From assembly GCF_002368415.1 (NCBI RefSeq), contig NZ_AP018290.1, positions 3,113,614-3,177,613 on the forward strand: 64,000 nt of DNA. Reading direction: 5' to 3'. The stretch is from Calothrix sp. NIES-4105. Its GTDB lineage: Bacteria; Cyanobacteriota; Cyanobacteriia; Cyanobacteriales; Nostocaceae. Within the stretch, counting starts at the first letter, position 1. Each line of letters begins with the position of its first letter. The translations under genes were made by a program, and so were the position numbers. Below the pieces are notes generated by a model. It saw only the letters and a list, made by a program, of their open reading frames with translations, was not told the origin of the DNA and searched no databases. Of this stretch, positions 54,522 through 62,967 are shown piece by piece.

Positions 54522-57500
54522 ATGAATACTATACATAATCAAGCTTACGAATATCAAGTTGGCGGAAGTTTACCTGTTAATGCCCCTAGTTATGTCAAGC
54601 GTCAAGCAGATGATGACCTATGCTTGGCATTGAAAAATGGAGAGTTTTGTTATGTGTTAAATTCGCGGCAGATGGGTAAGTCGAGTTTACGAGTGCAAAC
54701 GATGCAACGGTTGCAAAATGAAGGTGTTGCTTGTGCAGCAATAGATTTAACTAGGATTGGTAGTCAGGATCTTACCTCTGAACAGTGGTATGCGGGTATA
54801 GTGCGGAGTTTGGTAAGTAGTTTTGAACTTAGAGACAAGTTAAATTTACCAACTTGGTGGCGGGAACACAATTATCTTTCTCCTTTACAACGACTCAGCG
54901 TTTTTCTTGAAGAAGTTCTTTTAACTCACGTTTTAAAGCAAATAATTATTTTTATTGATGAAATTGATAGTATCCTTAGCCTCAATTTTTCAATTGATGA
55001 TTTTTTTGCATTAGTTAGGTCGTTTTATGACAAACGTTCTGATAATCCTACATTGAAACGTCTTACTTTTTGCTTACTTGGGGTTGCTACTCCATCAGAT
55101 TTAATAAAAGATAAAAAACGCACACCATTTAATATCGGTAAAGCAATTGAATTAAGCGGTTTTGAATTACAAGAAGCAGAACCACTAGCAAAGGGATTAG
55201 AGAATATAGTTGAGAATCCTCAGCAAGTATTACAAGAAGTTTTGAAATGGACTGGTGGACAACCCTTTCTCACCCAAAAAGTTTGTAGACTAATCCTTAG
55301 CAATCAAGAAAAGCTAAGTATAGGACTATTAGTGCGATCACAAATTATTAAAAATTGGGAATCACAAGATGAGCCGGAGCATTTGAGAACTATACGCAAT
55401 AGAATTTTAAGTGATGAGGAAGGTGTTGGTCTGCGACTAGGGTTATATCAACAAATTTTGGCAGAAGAGGCGATAGAGGCTGATGATAGTCAAGAACAGA
55501 TGGAACTGAGGCTTACAGGGTTAGTTGTTAGAAGACAGGGTAAGCTGTCGGTTTACAACCGAATTTATAGAAATGTGTTTAACCAGAGGTGGCTTAAAAA
55601 AGCATTAGCTAATCAGCGTCCAGAATTCTATCATCAAGCCATAACAGCTTGGTCAAAGTCTAAATATCAAGATTCCTCATGTTTGTTGCGCGGAAACTTA
55701 CTAAAGGAAGCCCAGAATTGGGCAACAGGTAAAAACTTGAGTCGTGAGGATAGCAAATTTTTAACTGCTAGTTCAGCGTTTGAGACGCAAGAATATGAGA
55801 AGCGCCTTAAAACACATAACTTTAATTTTAAAAATGGTGAAGCTTCCTCAGTCACGGAACTGATTACTTTGTGTGATCAATATCCTGAAGAAGCTCAAGA
55901 ATACTTATTCATTAATTATTTGGAAGATTGGCTGAAAAGAGAAGGAAAAAATGATTTAGCAATTTTGTCGCGTAAGATTGTCAGTTCTTACCAGACTGAA
56001 AAGCGGAGAGGTTTGGAGATGTTTGTACGAGGAATGTGCGAATCTATAGAACAAGACCCATATCCAAAAATATTTTTTGAACCGAATGAAATAGACTTTG
56101 GCGAGATGCCAGTTGGATATCAAAAGAGTTTTCACTTAAAGATTACAAATCAAGGACGTGGTTTTGCATGGGGAGATGTTATACCTAATGGTAATATTCC
56201 GGGTATAAAGGTTTATAATAAATTTGATTCTCATAGTAAAATATTTGATATAGATTTGGATACTTTTGAGCTTTATCCTGGTAATTATTATGGTTATATA
56301 GAAATTATATTAGGAAATATAAATCAAAAACTTAGATTTTATATAAAATATATAGTAGTAGCATTAAAAGTCGGTATTGAACCATCTCAATTAAATTTAG
56401 GAAGGATTGCACATGGTAGCCACTCTATTCCTAAATTGCTAAAAGTAACTATTGAACCTTCTGATGCAAAGATTAAAGCATTTGCTTCAACCCATAACAC
56501 TTATTTACAAGTCGCACCATCTAATTTTGAAAGCTCCTCATTAGAACTATCTTTAACTATAGATACAACATCGCTAGAAGCAGGTTTATATCGGGATAGA
56601 ATCTACCTAAAAATTAATAATAGTCAATTCCAAGTACCCGTTTCTTTTAGAAAACCATTTCGATGGGATGTAATTTATAAATGGACTACTATAATAAGTA
56701 TTCCGATCGGATTATTTATGTACTGCATCCGCTACGTTTTAGATAAAATTATATCAGTGGGTTTAAATGATAATTGGGTTTTGTCATACCCACCTGAAAT
56801 TAGTAAAGCTTCCTTTTTAAAACCAATTTATCCTCTTAATATATTTGATACACCAGATGTTCAATTGGCATATTCAATATTAGGATTAGTAATACTTTTT
56901 GTAGTTTATCTAATAATAAGAATTACACATCGCTATGATTTGGACAATTTTAAAGAACAATTAAGAATCAAAGTAGAGCTATTTTTAAATTCAATAAATG
57001 AACTAAAACAACATCAAAATAATCAAAATAATACACATACTTACATAACAAATACGCATCAACCTAGATATATTTACAACAGATATAATCAAACAAATCA
57101 AATAATAACACTTATTTTTATTATTGCAATTATATTACTTTTGTTAATTGTATGGTTTATCGTTGGCTTTATTATTAGTTTTGTAATAAATACTTTCGCA
57201 TGGGTCGGTTCGAGCTTTATTCTTATTCTTGATTCAATAGTATATCCATTTACTATTATTGGCATAAAAAAACCAGCGGTTGCATGGCTTATATTAGGTT
57301 GTTTAACTGGTGGAGTTTTAGGACTAACTCAGGCACTCAAATACTTACAACAATATTCTTATTTATCAAAAATATATAAATTTACTATTGCCATAGTCTT
57401 AATACTATCGTTAATTACTTCTATAATACTTAAGCCTCAACACAATACAGATTTTTTTCCGAACACCCTGGTTCAGGATGATTTCAAATCTCCATCAAAT

Positions 57501-58022
57501 AATTGGAATATATCCTCTTCCGCCAAAATAAAAAATGGAGGACTATTCTATAATGAAACAAAAAAGAATAATGTCAGTACATCTATATGGAGTGGCAACA
57601 ACAATATAATTGCTAACTTCGATTTTTCTGCAAGTACAAAAAAAGTAAATGGTTCCGATGATTTACAATTCGGTTTAATTGCTAGATATAACCGTCAAAC
57701 TCAATCTAATGGAGATAATTTTTATTACTTGCTTATTCAAGGAAATGGAGAGTTTGCAATGGGAAAGCTCTCTGCAAGTAATAAGTGGGAGGATAAAGTT
57801 GGTTGGCGTAAGTCTAATGTTATTAATAAAGGTAATAGCATTAATAGACTGAGAATCGTGTGCTATGAGCGAAAAGTCATTGGTTGGATTAATGATCAAA
57901 GAGTCGGAATATTTGAAGATGACTCACTTACTTCTGGGCAAATTGGATTTATATCAGCGCGAGGCGAGGGTGATTCAGTCGCTGTATATTTTGATAATGT
58001 AATTGTTAAGACAAAGTTCTAA
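54522..58022 (+). CDS. Membrane AAA_35 protein with beta-sandwich and LamG-like domains
   Basis: A 1166-residue protein. I start it at the ATG at 54522, seven bases after GGAGG (54510-54514). Residues from about 10 to 390 are AAA_35: YVKRQADDDL, P-loop NSRQMGKSSLR, Walker B IIIFIDEIDSIL, GGQPFLTQKVCRL. After a helical linker come two Ig/ASPM-like beta-sandwich units (FEPNEIDFGEMPVGYQKSF; IEPSQLNLGRIAHGS), then at least five membrane helices (about 725-970). The extracytoplasmic C-terminus (DDFKSPSNNW ... DNVIVK) resembles the 3-keto-disaccharide hydrolase/LamG fold. The ATPase would be cytoplasmic and the lectin-like end outside. Overall architecture is unfamiliar to me. Base use is AT-rich without GGCGCC. 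Confidence 0.82.
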   Translation: MNTIHNQAYEYQVGGSLPVNAPSYVKRQADDDLCLALKNGEFCYVLNSRQMGKSSLRVQTMQRLQNEGVACAAIDLTRIGSQDLTSEQWYAGIVRSLVSSFELRDKLNLPTWWREHNYLSPLQRLSVFLEEVLLTHVLKQIIIFIDEIDSILSLNFSIDDFFALVRSFYDKRSDNPTLKRLTFCLLGVATPSDLIKDKKRTPFNIGKAIELSGFELQEAEPLAKGLENIVENPQQVLQEVLKWTGGQPFLTQKVCRLILSNQEKLSIGLLVRSQIIKNWESQDEPEHLRTIRNRILSDEEGVGLRLGLYQQILAEEAIEADDSQEQMELRLTGLVVRRQGKLSVYNRIYRNVFNQRWLKKALANQRPEFYHQAITAWSKSKYQDSSCLLRGNLLKEAQNWATGKNLSREDSKFLTASSAFETQEYEKRLKTHNFNFKNGEASSVTELITLCDQYPEEAQEYLFINYLEDWLKREGKNDLAILSRKIVSSYQTEKRRGLEMFVRGMCESIEQDPYPKIFFEPNEIDFGEMPVGYQKSFHLKITNQGRGFAWGDVIPNGNIPGIKVYNKFDSHSKIFDIDLDTFELYPGNYYGYIEIILGNINQKLRFYIKYIVVALKVGIEPSQLNLGRIAHGSHSIPKLLKVTIEPSDAKIKAFASTHNTYLQVAPSNFESSSLELSLTIDTTSLEAGLYRDRIYLKINNSQFQVPVSFRKPFRWDVIYKWTTIISIPIGLFMYCIRYVLDKIISVGLNDNWVLSYPPEISKASFLKPIYPLNIFDTPDVQLAYSILGLVILFVVYLIIRITHRYDLDNFKEQLRIKVELFLNSINELKQHQNNQNNTHTYITNTHQPRYIYNRYNQTNQIITLIFIIAIILLLLIVWFIVGFIISFVINTFAWVGSSFILILDSIVYPFTIIGIKKPAVAWLILGCLTGGVLGLTQALKYLQQYSYLSKIYKFTIAIVLILSLITSIILKPQHNTDFFPNTLVQDDFKSPSNNWNISSSAKIKNGGLFYNETKKNNVSTSIWSGNNNIIANFDFSASTKKVNGSDDLQFGLIARYNRQTQSNGDNFYYLLIQGNGEFAMGKLSASNKWEDKVGWRKSNVINKGNSINRLRIVCYERKVIGWINDQRVGIFEDDSLTSGQIGFISARGEGDSVAVYFDNVIVKTKF

Positions 58023-58181
58023 TAGCAGAGAGATGGTATCCGCGCTCAAAATAAAATATCAGGTACTAAATATAAAATTTTTGAGATACCAAAGTGTTAT
58101 ACTGCACTCGTACTTCCGGCTGTAATGATTTGCAGTGTGAATATAAATTTGTTTCAACTTACCTTCTTTGTAATCTTTATC

Positions 58182-58824
58182 CTAACCGGATTCAACAGCA
58201 AACCACTGCTGCATTTGGTTACATAGCTTTTGAAAAGCTGAATCTTGACATCCTTTAATGGAAACTCGACTAGTTATCTGACGATAAATAGCTGATGAGC
58301 GAGGAGTCTTAGACATTTTTAAAGTATCTTCCACTGCTTTTTTTGGGTCAGAAGGTTTAAGTTCGTCAGTATTCCATAAACCTTTTTGAGCTAACCAGCT
58401 TCGCATTGATATGTTTTTTTGCTGAAATCGAAATGCTTTTTCTACGACTGGAGAATCCTGTAATATCCAAGCTTCTAGTTCTGGATTAATAACTATTACA
58501 ACAAAATTATTCTCATCCCAGCCAGTTGCGCGCACATTTTTTACAATATTATCTTCAATAGCTTCTATTCCTGGCGAACCGTCCCAAGCATTATCCAGAA
58601 CTATAACTGCATAAAGATGTGTTCGTTGATAAGAGCGGAGAAATTCATGCGCGCGTGTGTAGACTCCGCTCTTCGTTTCCCATTTCATCGACAATAATAT
58701 CCTGCTGCGGGTCGAAATCAAACTGTCGAATACCCAGACTAAAATGAAAACCGTCTCTTGTCAAAAAACCTATAAATGTAGCTTCCATGTTTTTATCTGC
58801 TAACAGGAAAATACAATCTCTCAT
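58182..58824 (-). pseudogene. TOPRIM/DUF4276-like protein gene split by a frameshift
   Basis: Two overlapping frames belong together. The first starts with the ATG at 58824, overlaps the ATPase stop by ATGA, reads MRDCIFLLADKNMEATFIGF and DIIVDEMGNE, and ends at 58645. The second, open from 58721 to 58182, continues with SGVYTRAHEFLRSYQ, then VIVLDNAWDGSPG and INPELEAWILQDSPVVE. A single extra base near 58660-58670 would explain the shift. The DxD-like and ELEAW motifs resemble DUF4276/TOPRIM nucleases that accompany ABC-type ATPases in defence loci. It may be a true mutation, an assembly error or recoding; the region has no +1 signal that I recognise. Confidence 0.75.
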
Positions 58825-60035
58825 CCTAGTACCCCCGCAGCAAATAGGGAACCAAGGTCAATTTTACCTTGCCAATCTTGAAGACATGGGTGTATTGAAC
58901 CTGGTATTGCTTCAACACCTTTTTCTTTACTGGAGCGCATGACAATTACTGATTCTAAATCTGTATGTGCTAATACTATAGGAGAATGAGTAGATACCCA
59001 AACTTGAGAATCGTAAACTGAACTTAAAGATTGTAATACTACTTCAATAGCTCTGGGATGAATGCCGTTTTCTGGTTCTTCTATAAAAATTAAACTCGAT
59101 TGTTGGGATAAATAAGGCAAAATAGTCAAAGCTAAAATATGCAGCGTTCCGTAAGATAAACCCGAAGAAGTAACAGTGTGATTGCCTGTATATTTTAGTT
59201 GTAGGTATGCGTGATAATCTTCTTCTCGTTGTAAAGCTTTAATTCCTATTAAATTAGGTAAAGCCATTTTAATATGCTCTACCCAAGAATCAAATAAATC
59301 TGGTTCTTGCTGCTGTAAATTTAAAACTAACCAAGGTAAATTTGCTGCATCTGAGCGTAAAGTTTTTGGTTGACCAGGTGGACAAGCGCGACGTAAAAGT
59401 GCCCAACTAGGTTCATAACGCATTACGTTTCTTTCTAATAAATTTCTAAACCATAGTGCTAGAGAGAATTTCTCAGAATCGCGCGGTACATTCGATAATG
59501 CTAATTCTTGTGGTTCTAATCTTAATATGATGTTATCGTTATCGTTTTCAGCATTGAGAATTGTGACTCCATCTAGTCCACGTTTAATAATTGTTGAGAC
59601 ATGAAGATTTTCTTCTGTGTAAGTAGATTTTGAAAAAATATACAATAATTCTTCCGTATGAAGCTCAATATTGCTAATAATATGAAAATTTATTTCATAC
59701 CGCACGTGACTAGGACGTTGTTGGTTAAGGGTATGTAGCGAGTTAGCAATTATACTTTCAGGCAAATTAGCTTCTATTGCAAATCCAAAATTATTTCCTT
59801 GCTGGTAATGCACCAACTCCTGCAAAGAAAGCGCTCTTGGACTTCCTGCGATAGAAGGAGATTCTAAAAAAGCAGGAATTAATCCTTTAGATAGAATTTC
59901 AGCTAGTAATAAAGGAATATCTAATAGCGTACTTTTACCTGTACCATTGGCGCCTGCTAATACGTTGTATTGACCTACTGTTATATCAAGTCGGTTAAAA
60001 CAACGATAATTAAAAGCTTCTATCCGAGAAATCAT
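58821..60035 (-). CDS. AAA family (ABC/OLD-like) ATPase paired with TOPRIM-like gene
   Basis: A 404-residue ATPase. Walker A is LAGANGTGKSTLLDIPLL, the signature-like stretch is TSSGLSYGTLHILAL, Walker B is LIFIEEPENGIHP, and the H-loop WVSTHSPIVLAH. Only a short insert separates the lobes. It is a distant relative of the ATPase at 50371. The next gene starts inside its stop codon, which shows translational coupling with the TOPRIM-like partner, the same logic as in ATPase-nuclease defence pairs such as PARIS (AriA/AriB), though not that family. With the partner frameshifted the system may be inactive. Confidence 0.84.
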   Translation of the reverse strand: MISRIEAFNYRCFNRLDITVGQYNVLAGANGTGKSTLLDIPLLLAEILSKGLIPAFLESPSIAGSPRALSLQELVHYQQGNNFGFAIEANLPESIIANSLHTLNQQRPSHVRYEINFHIISNIELHTEELLYIFSKSTYTEENLHVSTIIKRGLDGVTILNAENDNDNIILRLEPQELALSNVPRDSEKFSLALWFRNLLERNVMRYEPSWALLRRACPPGQPKTLRSDAANLPWLVLNLQQQEPDLFDSWVEHIKMALPNLIGIKALQREEDYHAYLQLKYTGNHTVTSSGLSYGTLHILALTILPYLSQQSSLIFIEEPENGIHPRAIEVVLQSLSSVYDSQVWVSTHSPIVLAHTDLESVIVMRSSKEKGVEAIPGSIHPCLQDWQGKIDLGSLFAAGVLG

Positions 60036-60102
60036 ATATTGATTTAGGGAAGTCTCAATAATTATATAGCAAGCGTAAAACGTTTGTAAAATTTGTACGT
60101 TT

Positions 60103-60130
60103 GTAGAGACGCAAAATTTCGCGTCTCTAC
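60103..60130. repeat. Dispersed hairpin GTAGAGACGC...GCGTCTCTAC, copy 2
   Basis: Ten-base perfect stem around an 8-base loop. It is the second copy of the repeat at 17332-17360 and lies upstream of the ATPase gene. Confidence 0.8.
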
Positions 60131-60164
60131 AGGGTTATAATTTTTACAATTTTACCTGGTTTTG

Positions 60165-60244
60165 TGTTGGGTTTCGCAAAGCCTCCAACGCCACTTTCCT
60201 CACCGTTCCCCACCCCCGCACGGAAGTGGCTCCCCAACCTACAC
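60165..60244. repeat. GTAGGTTGGG...AACCCAACA repeat, copy 2 (reverse)
   Basis: Read in reverse it starts GTAGGTTGGGGAGCCACTT, has AAGTGGCGTTGG in the middle and ends AACCCAACAC, matching the element at 46787-46865. It lies just after the 3' end of the subtilisin-family gene. Confidence 0.75.
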
Positions 60245-60273
60245 GCTAATAAACCATCCGTTACATCCGTTTA

Positions 60274-62301
60274 TCATCCGTTGCCAGATATTCGTACAAC
60301 TAAAGCATATGATTGAGGTTGGGTGATGCGATACGCGCGCACTATAATTTCAACTGTGGAAGCAGGTATATCATTCCAGATAACTTGTTCAACGTTGTTA
60401 TTCCTATCAAATTCTGTGGATGATGGCGCCATATTTCCATGTCGTTCTTGTCCATCAGATGTTTTTACAATTAAGTCTAAGTCATTTTGAAGTGCTTCTC
60501 CAGGGTAATCAGTCCATACTAAGGTTACTTTTAGTAACGAGTCACAATCTTTAATTTCAACTTCAATTTTTTCCTCTTCAAGTGTATCAAGAGCCGTGTT
60601 TTCATCTTTGAAAATAACTCGCTCGTTCTCACCTCTCGGCGCCACTGTTGCAGCTAAGTCAACTCTACCAAATCCTTCGGCAAAGTTAGGTATCTCTCCT
60701 GCTTCTGAGGGTACATATTGACCTGAGATATCTTTGGCGCCGTTAATAAGCATTGCTTTGATTAAAGCTGCACTAGGAGAATTATAACTTTCTTTCTTTT
60801 GGAAATACTCTCTAACTACCGCTGCACAACCTGCAACTAATGGTGTTGCCATGCTAGTACCGGATAAAAAGGCATAAAGGGGGTCTGTGGATGTGCCGTA
60901 AAATGGTTTTATAGCAGCTTCTCGTGAAGCAGTAGATAATATTACAGTACCAGGCGCCACAATATCTGGTTTAATACGATCGCCTTGAGTTGGACCTCGA
61001 CTACTAAAAGCTGCCATTCCTTCTGGGTTATTACACCAACCATCTGAAGCTATAGGTTCGGCACGATAGCGACCGAGAGTACTATATGGTTTTGATAGCT
61101 CAGGTCTATTATTTTCTGTGGCGCCAACTGTAATACAATTTTTCGCGGCGCCGGGTGAGGCAATAGAACCATTGTCAATAACTCCATTTACATCTCTATC
61201 ACGACCATCGTTACCAGCGGCAAAGCAGATAACCATGTCTCGATGTTCCCAGGCGAACTGGTCTACTTCTTGGCAATTTACATTATATTTGCCTGCGGTA
61301 GGGGCACCCCAAGAATTAGTATGAACGCGGGCGCCATCGTTTTCGTAAGGCACTTTAAATAAATTATTTAAATCTTCAGGTATACCTCCTAAACCTCCTT
61401 TGGGGTCTAAAAGAGATTGTAAAACAAGCTTTGCTTTAGGCGCCGCTCCTCTAATGGCGCCACCCATACTTTCTGAATAACCATCACCTAGCACCGAACC
61501 TGTAACGTGAGTACCATGTCCGTCAGGGTCAGAAGCTATTGCTTTTCCCAATGCGTAAAGCTTGAGTACTCTACCTGTAAAAGCGGGATGAACATCTTCG
61601 GTGGAACCTTTATCAAAACCACTGTCAGCTACCGCAACAATTTGCCCTTCACCTTCAAACTGGGCAATGCTGTGTGTTTTATCTGCATTCAATATAGTTA
61701 AAGCCACATTGTTAAAAAGTTCTGGCGGTACGTGTTCTTCAATATGTCGTACCTCATCTATTTTTGCCAAATCTTCTAAATACTGTGCTTGCACCGAAAG
61801 CCTAATTGAGTTACGCGCGAATTGTAAATCATCAACATTAATTTTAGCCGCACTACTCAGGCGCCTTTTCAGGTCGTCATTAATTTCAACATTATTATGA
61901 AATACAATATCAACTTCCTTCGGTTGCCGTGATATCGTTTTATCTAACTCACCAAGTTCAAGTAAATTAGTTCTTCTAGGGTCAATAGTACCAGGACGTA
62001 AACTAGGTGCAACTTTAAAACCTTCCAAATATATATTTGCCCATTGCACAAATGGTAAATTCCGAATAGCATCCAAATCAGCAGGTTCGTAACGACAGAT
62101 GTAAGCGTTTTCTGGAACGTATTCAAGAATAGAGGCGCCCCGGTCTGCTAGTTGACTTTTTTGCTCGCGCGTTAGCGGTTGAGTTGCTTGGATTATTATA
62201 TAGTTAGAGGTGGAACTATCTGGACTAATAAGACTGGCATATCCCATTGCATTGCTTTGCGCTGGGTCAATCGATATGCCATTGATAGTGATTTTCGTCA
62301 T
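60274..62301 (-). CDS. S8 (subtilisin-family) serine protease
   Basis: A 675-residue subtilase. The catalytic residues are in VAVADSGFD (Asp, about 225), DGHGTHVTGSV (His, about 266) and LSGTSMATPLVAG (Ser, about 487), and the oxyanion Asn is in CFAAGNDGRD. A prodomain-like N-terminal region of about 200 residues comes first, and a C-terminal beta domain with LVWTDYPGEALQNDLDLIV is typical of KP-43-like enzymes. There is no signal peptide, so it may work inside the cell or leave by another route. I prefer the ATG at 62301, which has GAGG five bases upstream, over the GTG at 62307. GGCGCC sites are dense here, unlike in the neighbouring conflict genes. Confidence 0.88.
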   Translation of the reverse strand: MTKITINGISIDPAQSNAMGYASLISPDSSTSNYIIIQATQPLTREQKSQLADRGASILEYVPENAYICRYEPADLDAIRNLPFVQWANIYLEGFKVAPSLRPGTIDPRRTNLLELGELDKTISRQPKEVDIVFHNNVEINDDLKRRLSSAAKINVDDLQFARNSIRLSVQAQYLEDLAKIDEVRHIEEHVPPELFNNVALTILNADKTHSIAQFEGEGQIVAVADSGFDKGSTEDVHPAFTGRVLKLYALGKAIASDPDGHGTHVTGSVLGDGYSESMGGAIRGAAPKAKLVLQSLLDPKGGLGGIPEDLNNLFKVPYENDGARVHTNSWGAPTAGKYNVNCQEVDQFAWEHRDMVICFAAGNDGRDRDVNGVIDNGSIASPGAAKNCITVGATENNRPELSKPYSTLGRYRAEPIASDGWCNNPEGMAAFSSRGPTQGDRIKPDIVAPGTVILSTASREAAIKPFYGTSTDPLYAFLSGTSMATPLVAGCAAVVREYFQKKESYNSPSAALIKAMLINGAKDISGQYVPSEAGEIPNFAEGFGRVDLAATVAPRGENERVIFKDENTALDTLEEEKIEVEIKDCDSLLKVTLVWTDYPGEALQNDLDLIVKTSDGQERHGNMAPSSTEFDRNNNVEQVIWNDIPASTVEIIVRAYRITQPQSYALVVRISGNG

Positions 62302-62443
62302 AGACACCTCATTCTGACTGCAAAAGCTAGCAAGCGTATTCTAGCTTGACGTATAAATTTTATTACTTACTTTTTATAGTTGTATTGTTTGTAAGAAAAC
62401 GTAAAAAACGGTATTTGATTATATAGCTATTAATACGAAATGC

Positions 62444-62468
62444 GTAGGTTGGGTGGAGGAACCCAACA
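62444..62468. repeat. Short form of the GTAGGTTGGG repeat, copy 3
   Basis: GTAGGTTGGG, seven bases, then ACCCAACA. It has both ends of the family but lacks the interior. It lies in the 666-bp gene-free stretch 62302-62967. Confidence 0.65.
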
Positions 62469-62544
62469 TTTGCAAGACAAAAGTCGTGTAACGCGAGCGT
62501 ATTTTTTTACCACAGAGGCGCAGAGTACACAGAGGGAAGAGTTA

Positions 62545-62670
62545 TTAATAGTCAAGTTCAAATAACCTGTTTAGTAGATAGTACAAATCATCTAAATTAA
62601 ATTCTCCTTCGTTTTCAGATTTTCCATCAGTCTTTAAATATTCAAATGCATTCTCTGCTGGCGCCGGCAT
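62545..62670 (-). other. Possible small protein, maybe the 3' part of a frameshifted gene
   Basis: A 41-residue frame starts MPAPAENAFEYLKTDG and ends LYYLLNRLFELDY. Just upstream, another frame (about 62731 to 62640) reads VNFEEIEEVKKTVEQW. Joining the two by one frameshift would give an acidic, helical protein of about 70 residues. The upstream end runs straight into the CTTTGTG repeat, so the true start may be lost. I do not recognise the family. Confidence 0.25.
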
Positions 62671-62745
62671 TGACTTCTGTTTTACGCCATTGCTCCACAG
62701 TTTTTTTAACTTCTTCTATTTCCTCAAAATTAACTTTTCCCTCTT

Positions 62746-62879
62746 CCTTTGTGTCCTTTGTGACCTTTGTGGTTCATAAAAGGAACAAACCACATAATCC
62801 GGAGGATTTCCCGCAGGGTAGACACAAAGGACACAAAGAGAGGATAAGAGAAAAATAAAAAGATGTGTGTACACGGTAG
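62746..62879. repeat. CTTTGTG palindromic repeat, copy 2
   Basis: It shares with 17538-17648 the left part (CTTTGTGTCCTTTGTGACC, TTTGTGGTTCATAAAAGGA), the inverted right part (GGACACAAAG) and the end GATGTGTGTACACGGTAG. The centre differs in length and sequence. Confidence 0.75.
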
Positions 62880-62967
62880 TTCCCTACGAGAGGGAAAGGG
62901 GAGAAGATTTAAAACCGTTAATTGTCAAGTGTTGGAAACCCTGAGATGGCAATCAATTAATGTCATG

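Noticed and set aside
58650-58700. Programmed -1 frameshift at GGGAAAC in the TOPRIM-like gene
   Set aside because: The heptamer GGGAAAC is present and in the right phase, but a -1 shift leads to the third, uninformative frame. The family-like sequence needs a +1 (or -2) shift, so a mutation or sequencing error is more likely.
60975-60990. HIP1 octamer
   Set aside because: The closest match reads ACGATCGCC, which lacks the first G of GCGATCGC.
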